Shown in pieces: positions 43,067 through 55,003 of a stretch of DNA of 64,000 nt (position 1 is its first letter; the number at the start of each line of letters is the position of its first letter). The position numbers and the translations under genes were made by a program. Origin of the DNA: Pictodentalium vernedei. Lineage: Eukaryota > Mollusca > Scaphopoda > Dentaliida > Dentaliidae. The notes beneath the pieces are model-generated. The model was not told the origin of the DNA and made no database searches. It saw nothing but the letters and a program-made list of their open reading frames with translations. Location: contig CM062289.1 of NCBI GenBank assembly GCA_031216915.1, forward strand, positions 245,087,187 through 245,151,186, read 5' to 3'.

Positions 43067-45270
43067 TCATCCCGGATGATGGCCACGGAACCATGGAATA
43101 CCTGTGGACCCACCGATAGATGCAGATCGAAGAGCAGCACACTGTCCCTCAAGAAGGGAACGGCTTGTGTCCAGCACAGCGTCCCTGCGAACTAATTCCA
43201 AGTTAGCCATGTTACAGGCTGTGTGTGAGAAGATGCATGAGCACCTTGGACAGCGCACACAAAAAACCTGTTCGTCGTCAAACTTATCTGGGAGCAAATA
43301 AGCAGCAAAGCAGAGACGACGTGATCGAAGAGAGAATGCATTCCAGCATCTCTCCCGATAAGCCCAACATGGACTCCAGAGTCTCCATATGAAAAATGGC
43401 CAGCTTGGGAGTTGGAGTCCTGATCCAAGACCGTCGAAGTCTGGCAGACTGACGGCTTGGCAGGATTCGTAGGAACAATAATGCACCAGAGGCAAAAAAA
43501 AAAAGTGTAAACCCTGATGAAGAACGACATCTTCATAGCCTTGGAACTCAGCTTAGAGTCCAAAGCTGTAAATGCTTCAACCACCTGTATTGACAGGCAC
43601 GGTCGAAGGTGCCCAGAAGCAGGTTGCTCCACAGGCTGTAGGCGCGTGACCGATGATCGTGGCCAGGCTGACACTGTCGGCTGGTTTGACGGTTTGAGAT
43701 CTCGAAGGAACCCAAACACAAAGTCAAGAGCAGCCCCCAAGTCAGAAGACTCTCGGCGTCAGGTATGTCGGACTCATCCCATGAGTCGGAAGACACATAG
43801 CCCATCATGGGCAAACCAGCCGATGCCTGCCATGGTATAGGTACACCAGGGGGATCAGAAAGCGGCCTGTTTCCAATCCCAGGAGGCGGAGCCACAGGGG
43901 GTGCCCAGAATCCACTTGTAGCCTCGTTGGAAGCAACAGAAAAGGCTCTTGGACAGAACCTAAGTGAGCAAGGAGAGAGCATCCCTAAGCTCACTGACAG
44001 TATCGGAACGGTTCGACGTGGGAAAGAACCAACAAAGTGGCTTCACTCCTGACCCATTTTACCAACGAAGGGTCATGATCCTCAAATACACCCGACGTGG
44101 GGCGACAGGCTGCAGCCGAAACATCTGAAGGCAGATGTGTATTGCGGTATGACATACCCCGAGGATCTACAGAGCGGAAACTCAGGAGAGTCGCCACAGA
44201 CCTCTGTGGGACAGAAGGTCCAGGCTGCGCAAAAAGCATTGGTTCCACAATACTGGCCATGGGACCAGAGTGCGTGGACGGAAATGCCACGGAGCTCATG
44301 GTGACCCCACCATGAACATCCAAATCCAATGAAAAAAAACTGAGGTACTCGACAGCTGAGAGACCACAGTAGAGGGTTCGGCCGGCAGCCCCCCTCGACT
44401 TCGCCAAGTTGAAGTCAGGGAAGGCTGAGGCCGATACCCCACATCTACACTACCAGACACCTCTGCAGACCCCTGCAGAGATAAAACTGCTGTGCTCAAC
44501 GGCTGAGTGGACACAACAGGGGGTCCGGTCGGCCGAGTTAAAGTCAGGGAAGGCTGAGGCCAATACTCCATGTATACACTACCAGACACCTCTGCAGACC
44601 ACTGCAGGGATAAAACTGCCATGCTCAATGGCTAAGAGGACACACCGGGGGTTCGTTTGGCTGCCACTTCCGACTTCACCAAGTTGAAGTCAGGGAAGAC
44701 TGAGGCCGATACCCCACATCCACACTACAGACATCGCTGCAGACCCCTGCAGGGATAAGCCGAGGCTGGCTGAAACGGTGATCGGTGGCATTGTAGATGG
44801 AACAGCAGTAGCAGCAGATACGACGGGAGCTGTTGAAACTGGCAGAAAAGGGGAGAGAGCAACCGAGCTCGGCCTCCAAAGGAGGAGTCACAACCCTAGT
44901 GACAGCCTCAGATGTCGACTGGAGAGGGACCATAGTCCCAGAACCAGCATCTCTTCAACAGACAACTCAACAGCTCCCGCAGTATCCACCACAGTAACAA
45001 AAACTGCACATCCCCCATGGAGGGGTTATAACTCTCACCAGACGTGGTCGTGTCGGGAGGCCCCGAAACGACAGCATTCCCCCCCTCCTGCAAAAGCGAG
45101 GGTAAAAGGCATTTCCCTAAAGGAACCGTACTGGACATAACAGAGGTGAGAGCAGTAGAAGAAAAATGTGAACTCAACAGATACAGAAAGAAGAACACCC
45201 CTAACTACGAGAGAAAGGTGGCAGAAAAAGAACAGGCGGGAACACAACAGAACCCAGACGGCCTACAGGG
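43067..45270 (-). pseudogene. DIRS gag-like region, broken
   Basis: The minus strand before the RT encodes several frame pieces. MANLELVRRDAVLDTSRSLL at about 43200 matches the C-terminal part usual in DIRS gag-like proteins. The upstream piece has Pro/Ser-rich text and the block QVVEAFTALDSKLSSKAMKM. Three tandem copies of a 135-bp unit (44403-44760) encode a repeated stretch close to VDVGYRPQPSLTSTW. Frameshifts and stops are frequent. The protein would have packaged the element's RNA. Confidence 0.7.
44403..44760. repeat. Three tandem units of about 135-145 bp within the DIRS gag region
   Basis: Units start near 44403, 44538 and 44683 and share AAGTTGAAGTCAGGGAAG, GCTGAGGCCGATACCCCACA, CAGACACCTCTGCAGACC and GCAGGGATAA. 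The reading phase is kept between the first two, so the repeat may once have been part of the protein. Confidence 0.8.
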
Positions 45271-45277
45271 ACCCAAA

Positions 45278-48200
45278 TGAAAGTGTCAATGACACTGTAG
45301 CTTGTGTGTTGTCCTTGATGAAAAGCATAATGTTCAATGTTTATGAAAGGATTATGAAATAAGACAAGAATTGTGATAATTGGGAATATGTTCATTTCTG
45401 TTTCCTGTATGCCATGTTTTTGATAAAAATAATATGAGGCGTACACTATACTAAAGAGCTGAGGGGTGGGTTAATGTGACCTCACAGTTAACGTATGTGG
45501 CCCTCACAGTTAACGTATATCGACGAAAGTTACCAAGTTACAGTGAAATTATTCCAAAACGAGTCATCCTATCAAGTTACATTGAAATCCCTTCATAAAT
45601 ATAGCCTGTAGACTGTGCTAAAGGTTTTCGGGCTTCGGGCCCCTGTAGCCGTCAGTTTCCCAATTGCGTCCAAAGGGAACGTTCTCATCTAGACATTATA
45701 TGAAGTCAATCTACCAAGTTACAATGAAATCCCTTCATAAATATGACCTGTAGACTGTGCTAAAGGTTTTGGGCTCGGGCAGCCATCATGGTTGAATGAT
45801 TTGCAACCAAAAGGGGACATCCTCATCTGGGCATCATCTGGATGGATCCTACGAAGTTACAATGAAATCCCTTCATAAATATGACCTGTAGACTGTGCTC
45901 AAGGTTTTCGGGCTTTGGGCCCCTGAAGCCGTCACAGTTGACCAATCACAACCAAAAGGGGATGTCATCATCTAGGCATTATATGTAGTCAAACTTACAG
46001 GTTACAATGAAATCCTTCCATAAATATGACCTATAGACCATGCTAAAGGTTTTGGGCTCGGGCAGCCATCAAGGCTGAATGATCGCGACCAAAAGGGGAC
46101 GTTCTCATCTAGACATTATTTGGAGTCATCCTACCAAGGTACAATGAAATTCCTTCATAAATATCACCTGTAGACTGTGCTAAAGGTTTTTGGGCTTCAG
46201 GCCCCTGTAGCCATCACAGTTGCCTAATGGTGTCCAAAAGGGGCTGTTCTCATCTAGACATTATATGAAGTCAACCTACCAAGTTACAATGACATCCCTT
46301 CATAAATATGACCTGAAGACTGTGCTAAAGGTTTTTGGGCTTTGGGCTCGGACAGCCATCATGGTTGAATGATCGCAACCAAAAGGTGACATTCTCATCT
46401 GGACATCATCTGTAGTGATCCTACAATGTTACAATGAAATCCCTTCTTAAATATGACCTGTAGACTGTGCTCAAGATTTTTGGGCACCTGTAGCCATCAC
46501 AGCTGACCAATCACGACCAAAAGGGGATGTCATCATCTAGGCATTATATGGAGTCAACCTAACAAGTTACAATGAAATCCTTCCATAACTACGACCTATA
46601 GACTATGCTAAAGGTTTTTGGTCTTAGGCAGCTATCAAGGCTGAATGATCGCATCCAAAAAGGGACGTTCTCATCTAGACATTATATGGAGTCATCCTAC
46701 CAAGCTACAATGAAATCCCTTCATAATTATGACCTGTAGACTGTTCTAAAGGTTTTCGGGCTTTGGGCCCCTGTAGTTGTCACAGTTGCCCAATCGTGTC
46801 CAAAAGGGGACGTTCTCATCTAGACATCACATGAAGTCAAACCTACCAAGTTACAATGAAATCCCTTCATAAATATGACCTGTAGACTGTGCTAAAGGTA
46901 TTCGGGCTTCGGGCTCGGGCAGCCATAATGGTTGAATGATCGCAACCAGAAGGGGACATTCTCATCTGGGCATCATCTGGAGTGATCCTACGAAGTTACA
47001 ATGAAATCCCTTCATAAATGTGACCTGTAGACTGTGCTCAAGATTTTCGGGCTTCGGGCACATGTAGCCATCACAATTGACCAATCATGACCAAAAGGAG
47101 ATGTCCTCATCTAGGCATTATATGGAGTCAACCTAACAAGTTGCACTACAATCCTTCCATAAATACGACCTATAGACTATGCTAAAAGTCTTTGGGCTCG
47201 GGCAGCCATAAAGGCTGAATGATCGTGACCAAAAGGGGATGTTCTCATCTAGACATTATTTGGAGTCATCCTACCAAGCTACAATGAAATCCCTTCATAA
47301 TTATGACCTGTAGACTGTTCTAAAGGTTTTCAGGCTTTGGGCCCCTGTAGCTGTCACAGTTGCCCAATCGTGTCCAAAATGGGACGTTCTCATCTAGACA
47401 TTATATGAAGTCAAACCTACCAAGTTACAATGAAATCCCTCCATAAATATGACCTGTAGACTGTGCTAAAGATATTCGGGCTTTGGGCTCGGGCAGCCAT
47501 AATGGTTGAATGATCGCAACCAGAAGGGGACATTCTCATCTGGGCATCATCTGGAGTGATCCTACAAAGTTACAATGAAATCCCTTCATAAATGTGACCT
47601 GTAGACTGTACTCAAGATTTTCGGGCTTCGGGCACCTGTAGCCATTACAGTTGACCAATCATGACCAAAAGGGGATGTCATCATCTAGGCATTATATGGA
47701 ATAAACCTAACAAGTTGCACTACAATCCTTCCATAAATACGACCTATAGACTATGCTAAAGGTCTTTGGGCTCGGGCAGCCATAAAGGCTGAATGATTGC
47801 GACCAAAGGGGGATGTTCTCATCTAGACATTATTTGGAGTCATCCTACAAAGCTACAATGAAATCCCTTCATAATTATGACCTGTAGACTGTTCTAATGG
47901 TTTTTGGGCTTTGGGCCCCTATAGCCGTCACAGTTGCCCAATTGTGTCCAAAAGGGGACGTTCTCATCTAGACATTATATGAAGTCAACATACCAAGTTA
48001 CAAAGAAATCCCTTCATAAATATGACCTGTAGACTGTGCTAAAGGGTTTCAGGCTTTGGGCAGCCATCATGGTCGAATGATTGCAACCAAAGGGGACAAT
48101 CTCATCTGGGCATCATCTGGAGTGATCCTACGAAGTTACAATGAAATCCCTTCATAAATATGACCTGTAGACTGTGCTCAAGGTTTTCGGGCTTCGGGCA

Positions 48201-49153
48201 CCTGTAGCCATCACAGTTGACCAATCACGACCAAAAGGGGAGTCATCATCTAGGCATTATATGGAGTCAACCTAACAGGTTACAATGCAATCCTTCCATA
48301 AATATGACCGTTTGCCTATGCTAAAGGTTTTTGGGCTCGGGCACCCATCAAGGCTGAATGATCGCCATCAAAATGGGATGTTCTCATCTAGACATTACTT
48401 GGAGTCATCCTACCAAGTTACAATGAAATCCCTTCATAAATATGACCTGTAGACTGTGCTAAAGGTTTTCGGGCTTTGGGCCCCTGTAGCCATCACAGTT
48501 GCCCAATCACATCCAAAAGGGGATTTTCTCATCTAGACGTTATATGAAGTCAACCCACCAAGTTACAATGAAATTCCTCAAGAAATATGACCTGTAGGCT
48601 GTGCTAAAGGTTTTCGGGTTTTGGGCTTGGCAGTCGTCACAATTGGCAGATCACACCCAAATGGGGAAATTCTTACCTAGACATCATAAGGAGTCATCCT
48701 ACCAAGTTACAATGAAATCCCTCCATATTAAACATGAACTGCAGACTGTGCTAAAAGTTTTTGGGTTTCAGGCTTGGGCAGCCATCACGGTTGACAGATC
48801 ATGCCCACAAGGGGACGTTCTCATATAGGCATTATACAGAGGCATCCTACCAAGTTACAATGAAATCCCTTCATAAATACGACCTGTAGACTGTGCTAAT
48901 GGTTTTCGGGTTTTGGGCTTGGGCAGCCATACCGGTTGACCGATCGCGTCCAAAAGGGGACGTTCTCATCTAGACATGACCCCAAACCTGCATATGAAAT
49001 TTTGTGACGATCAGACAAGAACTGCGGGGTGTAGCCCATGCTAAAGGAAAATGTGAACAGACTCACAGACAGACTCATAGACTAACAGACTAACAGACTG
49101 GTGCTCGCGTGATGGCAATAGCTTATCTTGACTATGTCAAGTTAAGCTAAAAA
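45278..49153 (+). mobile_element. Helentron-like tandem-repeat element, copy 2, inserted in the DIRS element
   Basis: The ends match copies 1 and 3: TGAAAGTGTCAATGACAC on the left, and CTTGACTATGTCAAG then TTAAGCTAAAAA on the right. The core (about 45545-49020) has some 24 units of about 143 bp with the words AAGTTACAATGAAATCCCTT, GACCTGTAGACTGTGCTAAA and AAAGGGGACGTTCTCATCTA. Units alternate between a GGGCCCCTGTAGCC version and a GGGCTCGGGCAGCC version. From 46725 on, a four-unit block of about 575 bp repeats (46725, 47307, 47876). No protein is encoded. Removing it rejoins DIRS sequence. Confidence 0.85.
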
Positions 49154-49464
49154 CAGAAATTCAGCCCTCAACAGAATGAAGAAATCCTGTCCATACAGTT
49201 CCTCATTGACACCTAACTCCAATAATAATAATAAAATTTATCAAACTGCACGGTACGCGTAATTCGTGCGCGACACGGAAAATATATCAAATATAATGAA
49301 AATGTAGTTGAAAATAATAACAAGAATATATAAAACACAGTCCTGTTATTATTCGATCCTCAGATCCATAATTCCAATCAGAGGAAACCATTATCGACGA
49401 GTTGAATTATCACTGTTTCGTAATACAAATCGCCGAATGTCATGCCTCGACGTCGGACGAAAAA
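49154..49464 (-). other. 5' leader of the DIRS element
   Basis: This is the part between the Helentron-like insertion and the 5' terminal repeat. It is AT-rich and without a convincing frame, and probably covers the untranslated leader and the first gag codons. Confidence 0.5.
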
Positions 49465-49700
49465 AGAATGGTTTGATGACTGCTTTGCGCAATGGTTAAC
49501 GGAAGTCGTGGAATTGTACTAAGAGAAGAGCGTTCCCTACTCGGTGTGTGCCGATGGCGCTCGACACAGTTTTGGCTTATTTTTTCGTGGTGTTTTTACA
49601 CCACTTTTCTTTCCCAAATCTCTTGGGAAAGATTAAAATAGAGAGTATTTTATCCGAGTTAGGGTCTTCCACTGTAGTGCAAGCCTGTAGTAAACAATTG
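49465..49700. repeat. DIRS inverted terminal repeat, 5' side of the element
   Basis: This is the reverse complement of 39571-39803. The hairpin TTTCCCAAATCTCTTGGGAA lies in it, as in the other copy. Confidence 0.9.
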
Positions 49701-49721
49701 TAAGGTAGGTTGATAAGAAAT

Positions 49722-49911
49722 AACCATTCAAATTTCATAATTGTTTTCATGTTTTGTCTCAAAAATATAGCTTGTGACCCTTCACAGAAAACAAGCTCCT
49801 TCTAATGAGAGCTCATAAGCTATGTTTTTGATGCAAAAAGTGAAAAAAATTAGTTATTGAAGAATTATATTTGCAAGTGTTGTCTGCCTTTCATATTAGG
49901 TAAAGGGTTAA
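49722..49911. mobile_element. Right piece of the family B MITE split by the DIRS element
   Basis: It starts ACCATTCAAATTTCATAATT, holds the palindrome CTCAAAAATATAGCTTGTGA with CATAAGCTATGTTTTTGA, and ends GGTAAAGGG with TTAA at 49908-49911. It completes the left piece at 39476-39530. Confidence 0.8.
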
Positions 49912-49920
49912 CACTATCAT

Positions 49921-49974
49921 ATGATTAATTGTTGGAAAGATCTTACATTGCACTTTCCAACAATTAATCAGATG
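49921..49974. repeat. Short hairpin
   Basis: ATTAATTGTTGGAAAG pairs with CTTTCCAACAATTAAT around a TTACATTG loop with ATCATATG/CAGAT ends. It lies 10 bp after the MITE end. Confidence 0.6.
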
Positions 49975-50295
49975 CTAAATTAGAACCTTGTTATAAATTT
50001 TATTAAACTTCCTCATGTATAAGCATATCTACAGGATACCCATATATGGGTATGGTGGGCATTGCTTGACAAGGGCTCACCTTAGAAGCATGGACAATGT
50101 TAGGAGGGCAGGGACAAAATTAGGAGGATGACCAGGGAAGGCAGTCCACTCCAGTGACCTCACTGTGGGACATTTTTGTTGTCTTTCGGGAAACATTGAC
50201 AAGTATGAAAGCACCTGTCTAAAGTATATTTCTGTTGAGTGGCATTTACACGAAAAACTTTTGTGTATTACTATTCTTTTAAAGAAATACCTTTG

Positions 50296-50543
50296 TTAAC
50301 CCTTTACCCAATGCAGATGATATAAAAATTTATTATTTAAATGTTATTTTTCAACATTTTTCCAAAGTTTTCAACAAAACCACATCATGTCACCCCTCAT
50401 CGGAACAAGTTCGATGCTTTTGTTCCAATGAGGGGTAACATGATATGGTTTTGTTGAATTTTTTTTTAAAATAATATTTTTTCAACTGCTGAATTTGCAT
50501 ATTACATGGGCAGATGCAGCCGCTTCGATACGTAAAGGATTAA
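50296..50543. mobile_element. TTAA palindromic MITE, family A, complete
   Basis: TTAACCCTTTACCCAATGCA on the left and CGTAAAGGA with TTAA on the right. The central palindrome pairs AACAAAACCACATCATGTCA with ACATGATATGGTTTTGTTG. Orientation is opposite to the copy at 27587. Confidence 0.75.
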
Positions 50544-50759
50544 ATGAAAGTAATTCTTAATATTAAACAAATATTTCAAGTCATTTTCGTTTATAATTGT
50601 TTGAAGAAGTATACTGAGTTAGGTTTCAAGTTCGTACTCATGGCCAACAACCTGGCAACAATGTTGGAAAATTTTAACTCTTACCCACAAAGTCAGAAAA
50701 TATTTAAATCCTAGCTTTGAGCCTGTATTTAAAGACCACAATCAATTTTATAATTAGAG

Positions 50760-50895
50760 GTTATGACTTGGTTAGTTTCACATCGGCTGAGATATCAGCA
50801 TGAGGTAACTTCATATCAGCCTGAGACCTTTAGTCTCAGGCTTATGTGAAGTAATGAGGTCTGATACTCAGCCAATATGAATCTAACCAAGTAAT
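50760..50895. repeat. Hairpin of about 65-bp arms
   Basis: GACTTGGTTAGTTTCACATC, GGCTGAGATATCAG and TCAGCCTGAGACC pair with GGTCTGATACTCAGCC and CTAACCAAGTAATGACC, meeting at GTCTCAGGC around CCTTTA. It is a MITE-sized foldback of unknown family. Confidence 0.6.
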
Positions 50896-50999
50896 GACCT
50901 CTTATTTATTAAACCGAAACAAATAAGTACAAAATGTTCTCAGAACTGTAGATATATAGTTTTCTGACAGTGATATTGCTTCAAAATCTTTTCACAAAA

Positions 51000-51160
51000 T
51001 AAAGTCACGTCCAGCCAAATGTTTATACCCATGTTGCCCATTTTAGAGGACTTCCACACCAGACATTGGTGACCGGATCCTATTTTACCAGTAAAACAGA
51101 TCTTGTTTACCACAGTAAACAAGCACTGCTTCACTTCCTGGGGTTCCCATGGGGAGGATG
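51000..51160 (-). mobile_element. SINE-like repeat R, copy 7, partial
   Basis: CCAGCCAAATGTTTATACCC, TTTTAGAGGACTTCCACACC, TCCTATTTTACCAGTAAAAC and the stem CTTGTTTACCACAGTAAAC match repeat R. The tail is missing. Confidence 0.6.
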
Positions 51161-51161
51161 A

Positions 51162-52725
51162 CTGGATGACGGATATAAAAAGTGCAGAAAAGCTAGCATT
51201 ATCTTACAAAAGAAATGAGGATGAACAAGGAATAATGGATGCTGACTCAAAGCCAGTGAACAAAAGAAGGAGAGAGCAAAAACCTGTAAAAAAAATTAAT
51301 TACACCTTTACTCGAGCTACTGCTGCCAGGTTTTAATAATAAAAGTAAAAGTAATAATTATTGGTTGTACAATTCTTCATTATCAGTCCTCCACCAGTGA
51401 TAAGCTACCCAAAGTGGGTGGGGGGGGGGGGGGGGGGGGGAGTTTTCCTTATAAACACACACGTGAGAAAATTACCATCTGAAATAAGTTGTAAAAATCC
51501 CACAAGTCGATTTTCATCCTATTTACCTCTGTTGATAATTTCAAGCCTAGATATCATTTCTTGGGATGCTTTCCTTGTGAGCCTTTCAAGATATGTCATG
51601 GCTTGGAACTGTCAACAGTGAAAAAGTGTTTCTTGTTATCTAGAACTTATTTCAACAGGCACTGTACTTCATCGATCCAAAAAATTTTGTGAAGTTCATG
51701 CTACACTGAAGAGAACAAGATGCCCTAAGGACATCTTCAGATAGCATCATTTTTAATGCCTGATTTCTACAGAATTTTCATGGAGGAAACCGTAGGACGC
51801 TCACCACTGGAAGACACACCCTTCCACACACTCAATGATTTATACTCTGTAGTATATCTATTGCATGCCATTTTTGTCAGAAACTTTCAACTGCCAACTC
51901 CTTCATGTCAGGCATTCTAGCTCTGATCATGAGGGTCAGCAGTTCAATGTTATATTATTGTTCTGCAGTACAGAAAAAGGTGGACATCATACTGTATCCA
52001 AACCAGAAACTAAAAAGAAAAATAATCAATTACATCTACAGCATTGTTACTTCATGCATGGCTCCTGCAATGACCTCAAGAAAATTGCCTTCTCAGAGAT
52101 GGATTATGAGTGTGACAGGTATGCCAACGTTTAACAGCACTGTTTGTAAAAAGAGTTGAAAGGAATTTAGTCATAAAAGTGAAAGTGAGCCTGCAGGAAT
52201 AGCTGTACACATAATCTGATATTAACAGAGTACCAGATATTAACAGAGTACCAACTCATAATATAAGTTTTTATAGAAAGTTCTGTACTGATTTCATCTA
52301 AAACCTCTTGGTAGTGATGTGCTGTCAATTCACACATAGAAGATACCATCCCAAATGTTCATCTGAAGTGAAGACTCATGCAATGCTAAATGTTTGTAAA
52401 AGAATTGCAAGAAACTCATACAATAACCCTTTTTATCTTACAACAAGAATGTATTTTCCCCAATATAAGTAAAAACGTCCAAGAAAAAAAAATACAAATC
52501 TGTACTGAGGGTAGCAACTGTACATGCGATCAATCGATTCAGAAAGAGAGCGTTTTTTACCTGCACTCACAGAAAACTGATTGCACATGCCAAAGCCACT
52601 GTTTTGATAAGAGAAATTAAATGATAAAAAAAAATCACCAACTCAACGAAATAAATTAGACTTTTTAATTTTTTGCCATGATGATATTTTTATATAGGCC
52701 TATCATACATTAAACCTGAAAAATA
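51162..52725. other. Unassigned DNA with a G21 run
   Basis: A G21 run lies at 51420-51440. Overlapping frames at 51865-52159 are somewhat longer than chance for this AT-rich DNA but show no recognisable domain or splice pattern. Confidence 0.35.
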
Positions 52726-52732
52726 AAACAAA

Positions 52733-54756
52733 CCAGAGACCCCAAGGGGCCTTAATCACTCACCGGGCAAAGTGATTCAAACAAAGTGGTTCAAAGAAGT
52801 ATTTGGGGTCACATTCAGTTAGACATGGTTCTTTAACACTACAAAGGAATGAAGTCATGAGAGACAAATTTTATGGAACGAGGGACATGGCTTGAACAAA
52901 CTTGAATCTTACCCCCCTAAGGATGCTGCATACCAAATATCAAAAGCATTCATCTGCTGGATCTGAAGAAGAAGATTTTTAAAGAAAATTCCTCATTTTG
53001 AACTAAGTTAACATTCAGGCTCCGACAGTGAGTCCAAATCCCAGGGACTTGGCTTGAACAAACTTGAATCTCACCCCCTAAGGATGCTGCATGCCAAATA
53101 TCAAAACATTCTGACTGTTGAATCTGAAGAAGACTTTTAAAGAAAAATTCCTCATATTGACTAACTTATAATTCGGGCTCCCACAGGGAGCCCAAATATG
53201 GACCCAGGGACTTGGCTTTAACAAACTTGAATCTCACCCCCCTAAGGATGTTACACACCACATATCAAAACATTCCGATTGCTGGATCTGAAGAAGAAGA
53301 TTTTTAAAGAAAATTCCTCATTTCGAACTAAGTTACAATTCAAGCTCCCACAGTGAGCCCAAATATGGATGTAGGAATATGGCTTGAACAAAAAACCGTC
53401 ACCTCCACCCCCCCCACCCCACCCCCCACCCCCACCCCCCCAACTGCATATCAAATATCAAAACATTCCAACTACTGGATCCGAAGAAGAAGATTTTTAA
53501 AGAAAATTCCTCATTTTGAACTAAGTTATCATTCGGGCTCCCACAGTGAGCCCAAATATGGACCTAGGGACATGGTTTGAACAAACTTGAATCTCACACC
53601 CCTAAAGATGCTGCATACCAAATATCAAAACATTCCGACTGCTGGATCTGAAGAAGAAGATTTTTAAAGAAAATTCCTCATTTTGAACTAAGTTATAATT
53701 TGGGCTACCACAGTGAGTCCAAATATGAACCCAGGGACTTGGTTTGAACAAACTTGAATCTCACCCCCCTAAGCATGCTGCATACCCAATATCAAAAGAT
53801 TCCGCCCGCTGAATCTTGAGAAGAAGATTTTTTAAGAAATTTGCCTGAAATGCACTAAGTTCAAATTTGGGCTCCTATACTGAGCCCAAATATGAACCCA
53901 GGGTGCCGATTTGAACAAACTTGAATCAGGTCCACCCCACAATGTTGCATACCAAATATCAAAAGATTCTGCCTGCTGGATCTGGAGAAGATTTTTGAAG
54001 AAATTTTCCTGAAATGCACTAAGTTCGAATTCGAGCTTTTATAGTGAGCCCAAATATGAATCCAGGGGGCTGATTTGAACAAACTTGAATCAGATCCGCC
54101 CCACAATGTTGCATACCAAATATCAAAAGATTCTGCCTGCTGGATCTTGAGAAGAAGATTTTTTAAGAAATTTGCCTGAAATGCACTAAGTTCGAATTCG
54201 GGCTTCTATACTGAGCCCAAATAAGAATCCAAAGGGCTGATTTGAACAAACTTGAATCAGATCCACCCCACAATGTTGCATACCAAATATCAAAAGATTC
54301 TGCCTGCTGGATCTGGAGAAGAAGATGTTTTAAGAAATTTGCCTAAAATGCACTAAGTTCGAATTTGGGTTTCTATAGTGAGCCCAAATATGAATCCAGA
54401 GGGCCGTTTTGAACAAACTTGAATTAGACCCATACCAAGATGCTGCATACCAAGTATCAAAAGATTCTGCCCACTGGTTCTGGAGAAGAAGATTTTTTAA
54501 TCATTTTTCTATAATTCATATGGTGCTATCAGAGTTATGCCCCATACAGAGCAACCATGGGACGTGGCCATTTCATTTGAACAAACATGAATTGCCATAT
54601 AGTAATGAACATCCACATGAAGTTTCGTGAAAATCGGACCAGTGGTTTCAGAGGAGAAGTCGTTTGAAAAATGTTCATGATGATGGACGATGGACGACAG
54701 ACGACGGACGACGGCCGGCCGGTGATAAGTTAAGCTCCCTTTGGTGAGCTAAAAAC
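52733..54756 (+). mobile_element. Helentron-like tandem-repeat element, second family
   Basis: The left edge ACCAGAGACCCCAAGGGGCC forms a hairpin. The core has about ten units of 165-180 bp with CCAAATATGAACCCAGG, TTGAACAAACTTGAATC, GCTGCATACCAAATATCAAA, GGATCTGAAGAAGAAGATTT and CACAGTGAGCCC. The last part has CATGAAGTTTCGTGAAAATC and a GACGACGGACGACGGCC stretch. The right edge is the stem AGCTCCCTTTGGTGAGCT followed by AAAAA. The plan parallels the first family, including the CTAA edge, although the core sequence differs. No protein is encoded. Confidence 0.7.
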
Positions 54757-55003
54757 ACACAGCTGAAACACTACTCTAAACTTTAGTGCTTGTTACATGT
54801 GAAACAATGAATGTGGTTTATGTCATGTACAACTGAAGAACATAATATCTTGATGTCATGATCTTCATTCGTAAAAAATCAATTCATAGATGCTGAATGA
54901 TTGTCAAAATATATGAGAACAAGTCAAGAAAGGGAGGAATATTGTAAGATAAATTAGTTAGTATCATCAAGTGGGTTTCCAAGATGGTGTATTAAAGTCT
55001 TGA
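54757..55003. other. Unassigned DNA
   Basis: Nothing recognised. It ends in the target site of the following SINE. Confidence 0.4.

Larger units (their letters stand above)
39531..49721 (-). mobile_element. DIRS-type tyrosine-recombinase retrotransposon, full length, inactive
   Basis: The element carries inverted terminal repeats (39571-39803 and 49465-49700) and an internal complementary region (39880-39970) that combines the complements of both extreme ends. These are the diagnostic features of DIRS elements, which integrate through a circular intermediate with a tyrosine recombinase and leave no target duplication. None is seen here. On the minus strand it encodes gag-like, reverse transcriptase, RNase H and tyrosine recombinase remnants in that order. 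Without the 3.9-kb insertion at 45278-49153 it is about 6.3 kb, usual for DIRS. All frames except RNase H are broken. Confidence 0.92.

Noticed and set aside
43192-45280. Plus-strand frames across the DIRS gag region
   Set aside because: The minus strand gives DIRS-like peptides in the expected order, so the plus-strand frames are shadows.
45545-49020. CRISPR array, because of many regular units
   Set aside because: Units are contiguous and about 143 bp long without unique spacers, the DNA is animal-like, and the array has transposon ends.
39531-49721. LTR retrotransposon or retrovirus-like provirus
   Set aside because: The terminal repeats are inverted, an internal complementary region exists, and a tyrosine recombinase replaces the integrase and protease, so it is DIRS and not an LTR element or virus.
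51865-52159. Overlapping frames of 84-89 codons as exons
   Set aside because: No recognisable family, no supported splice sites and AT-rich composition like the surroundings.
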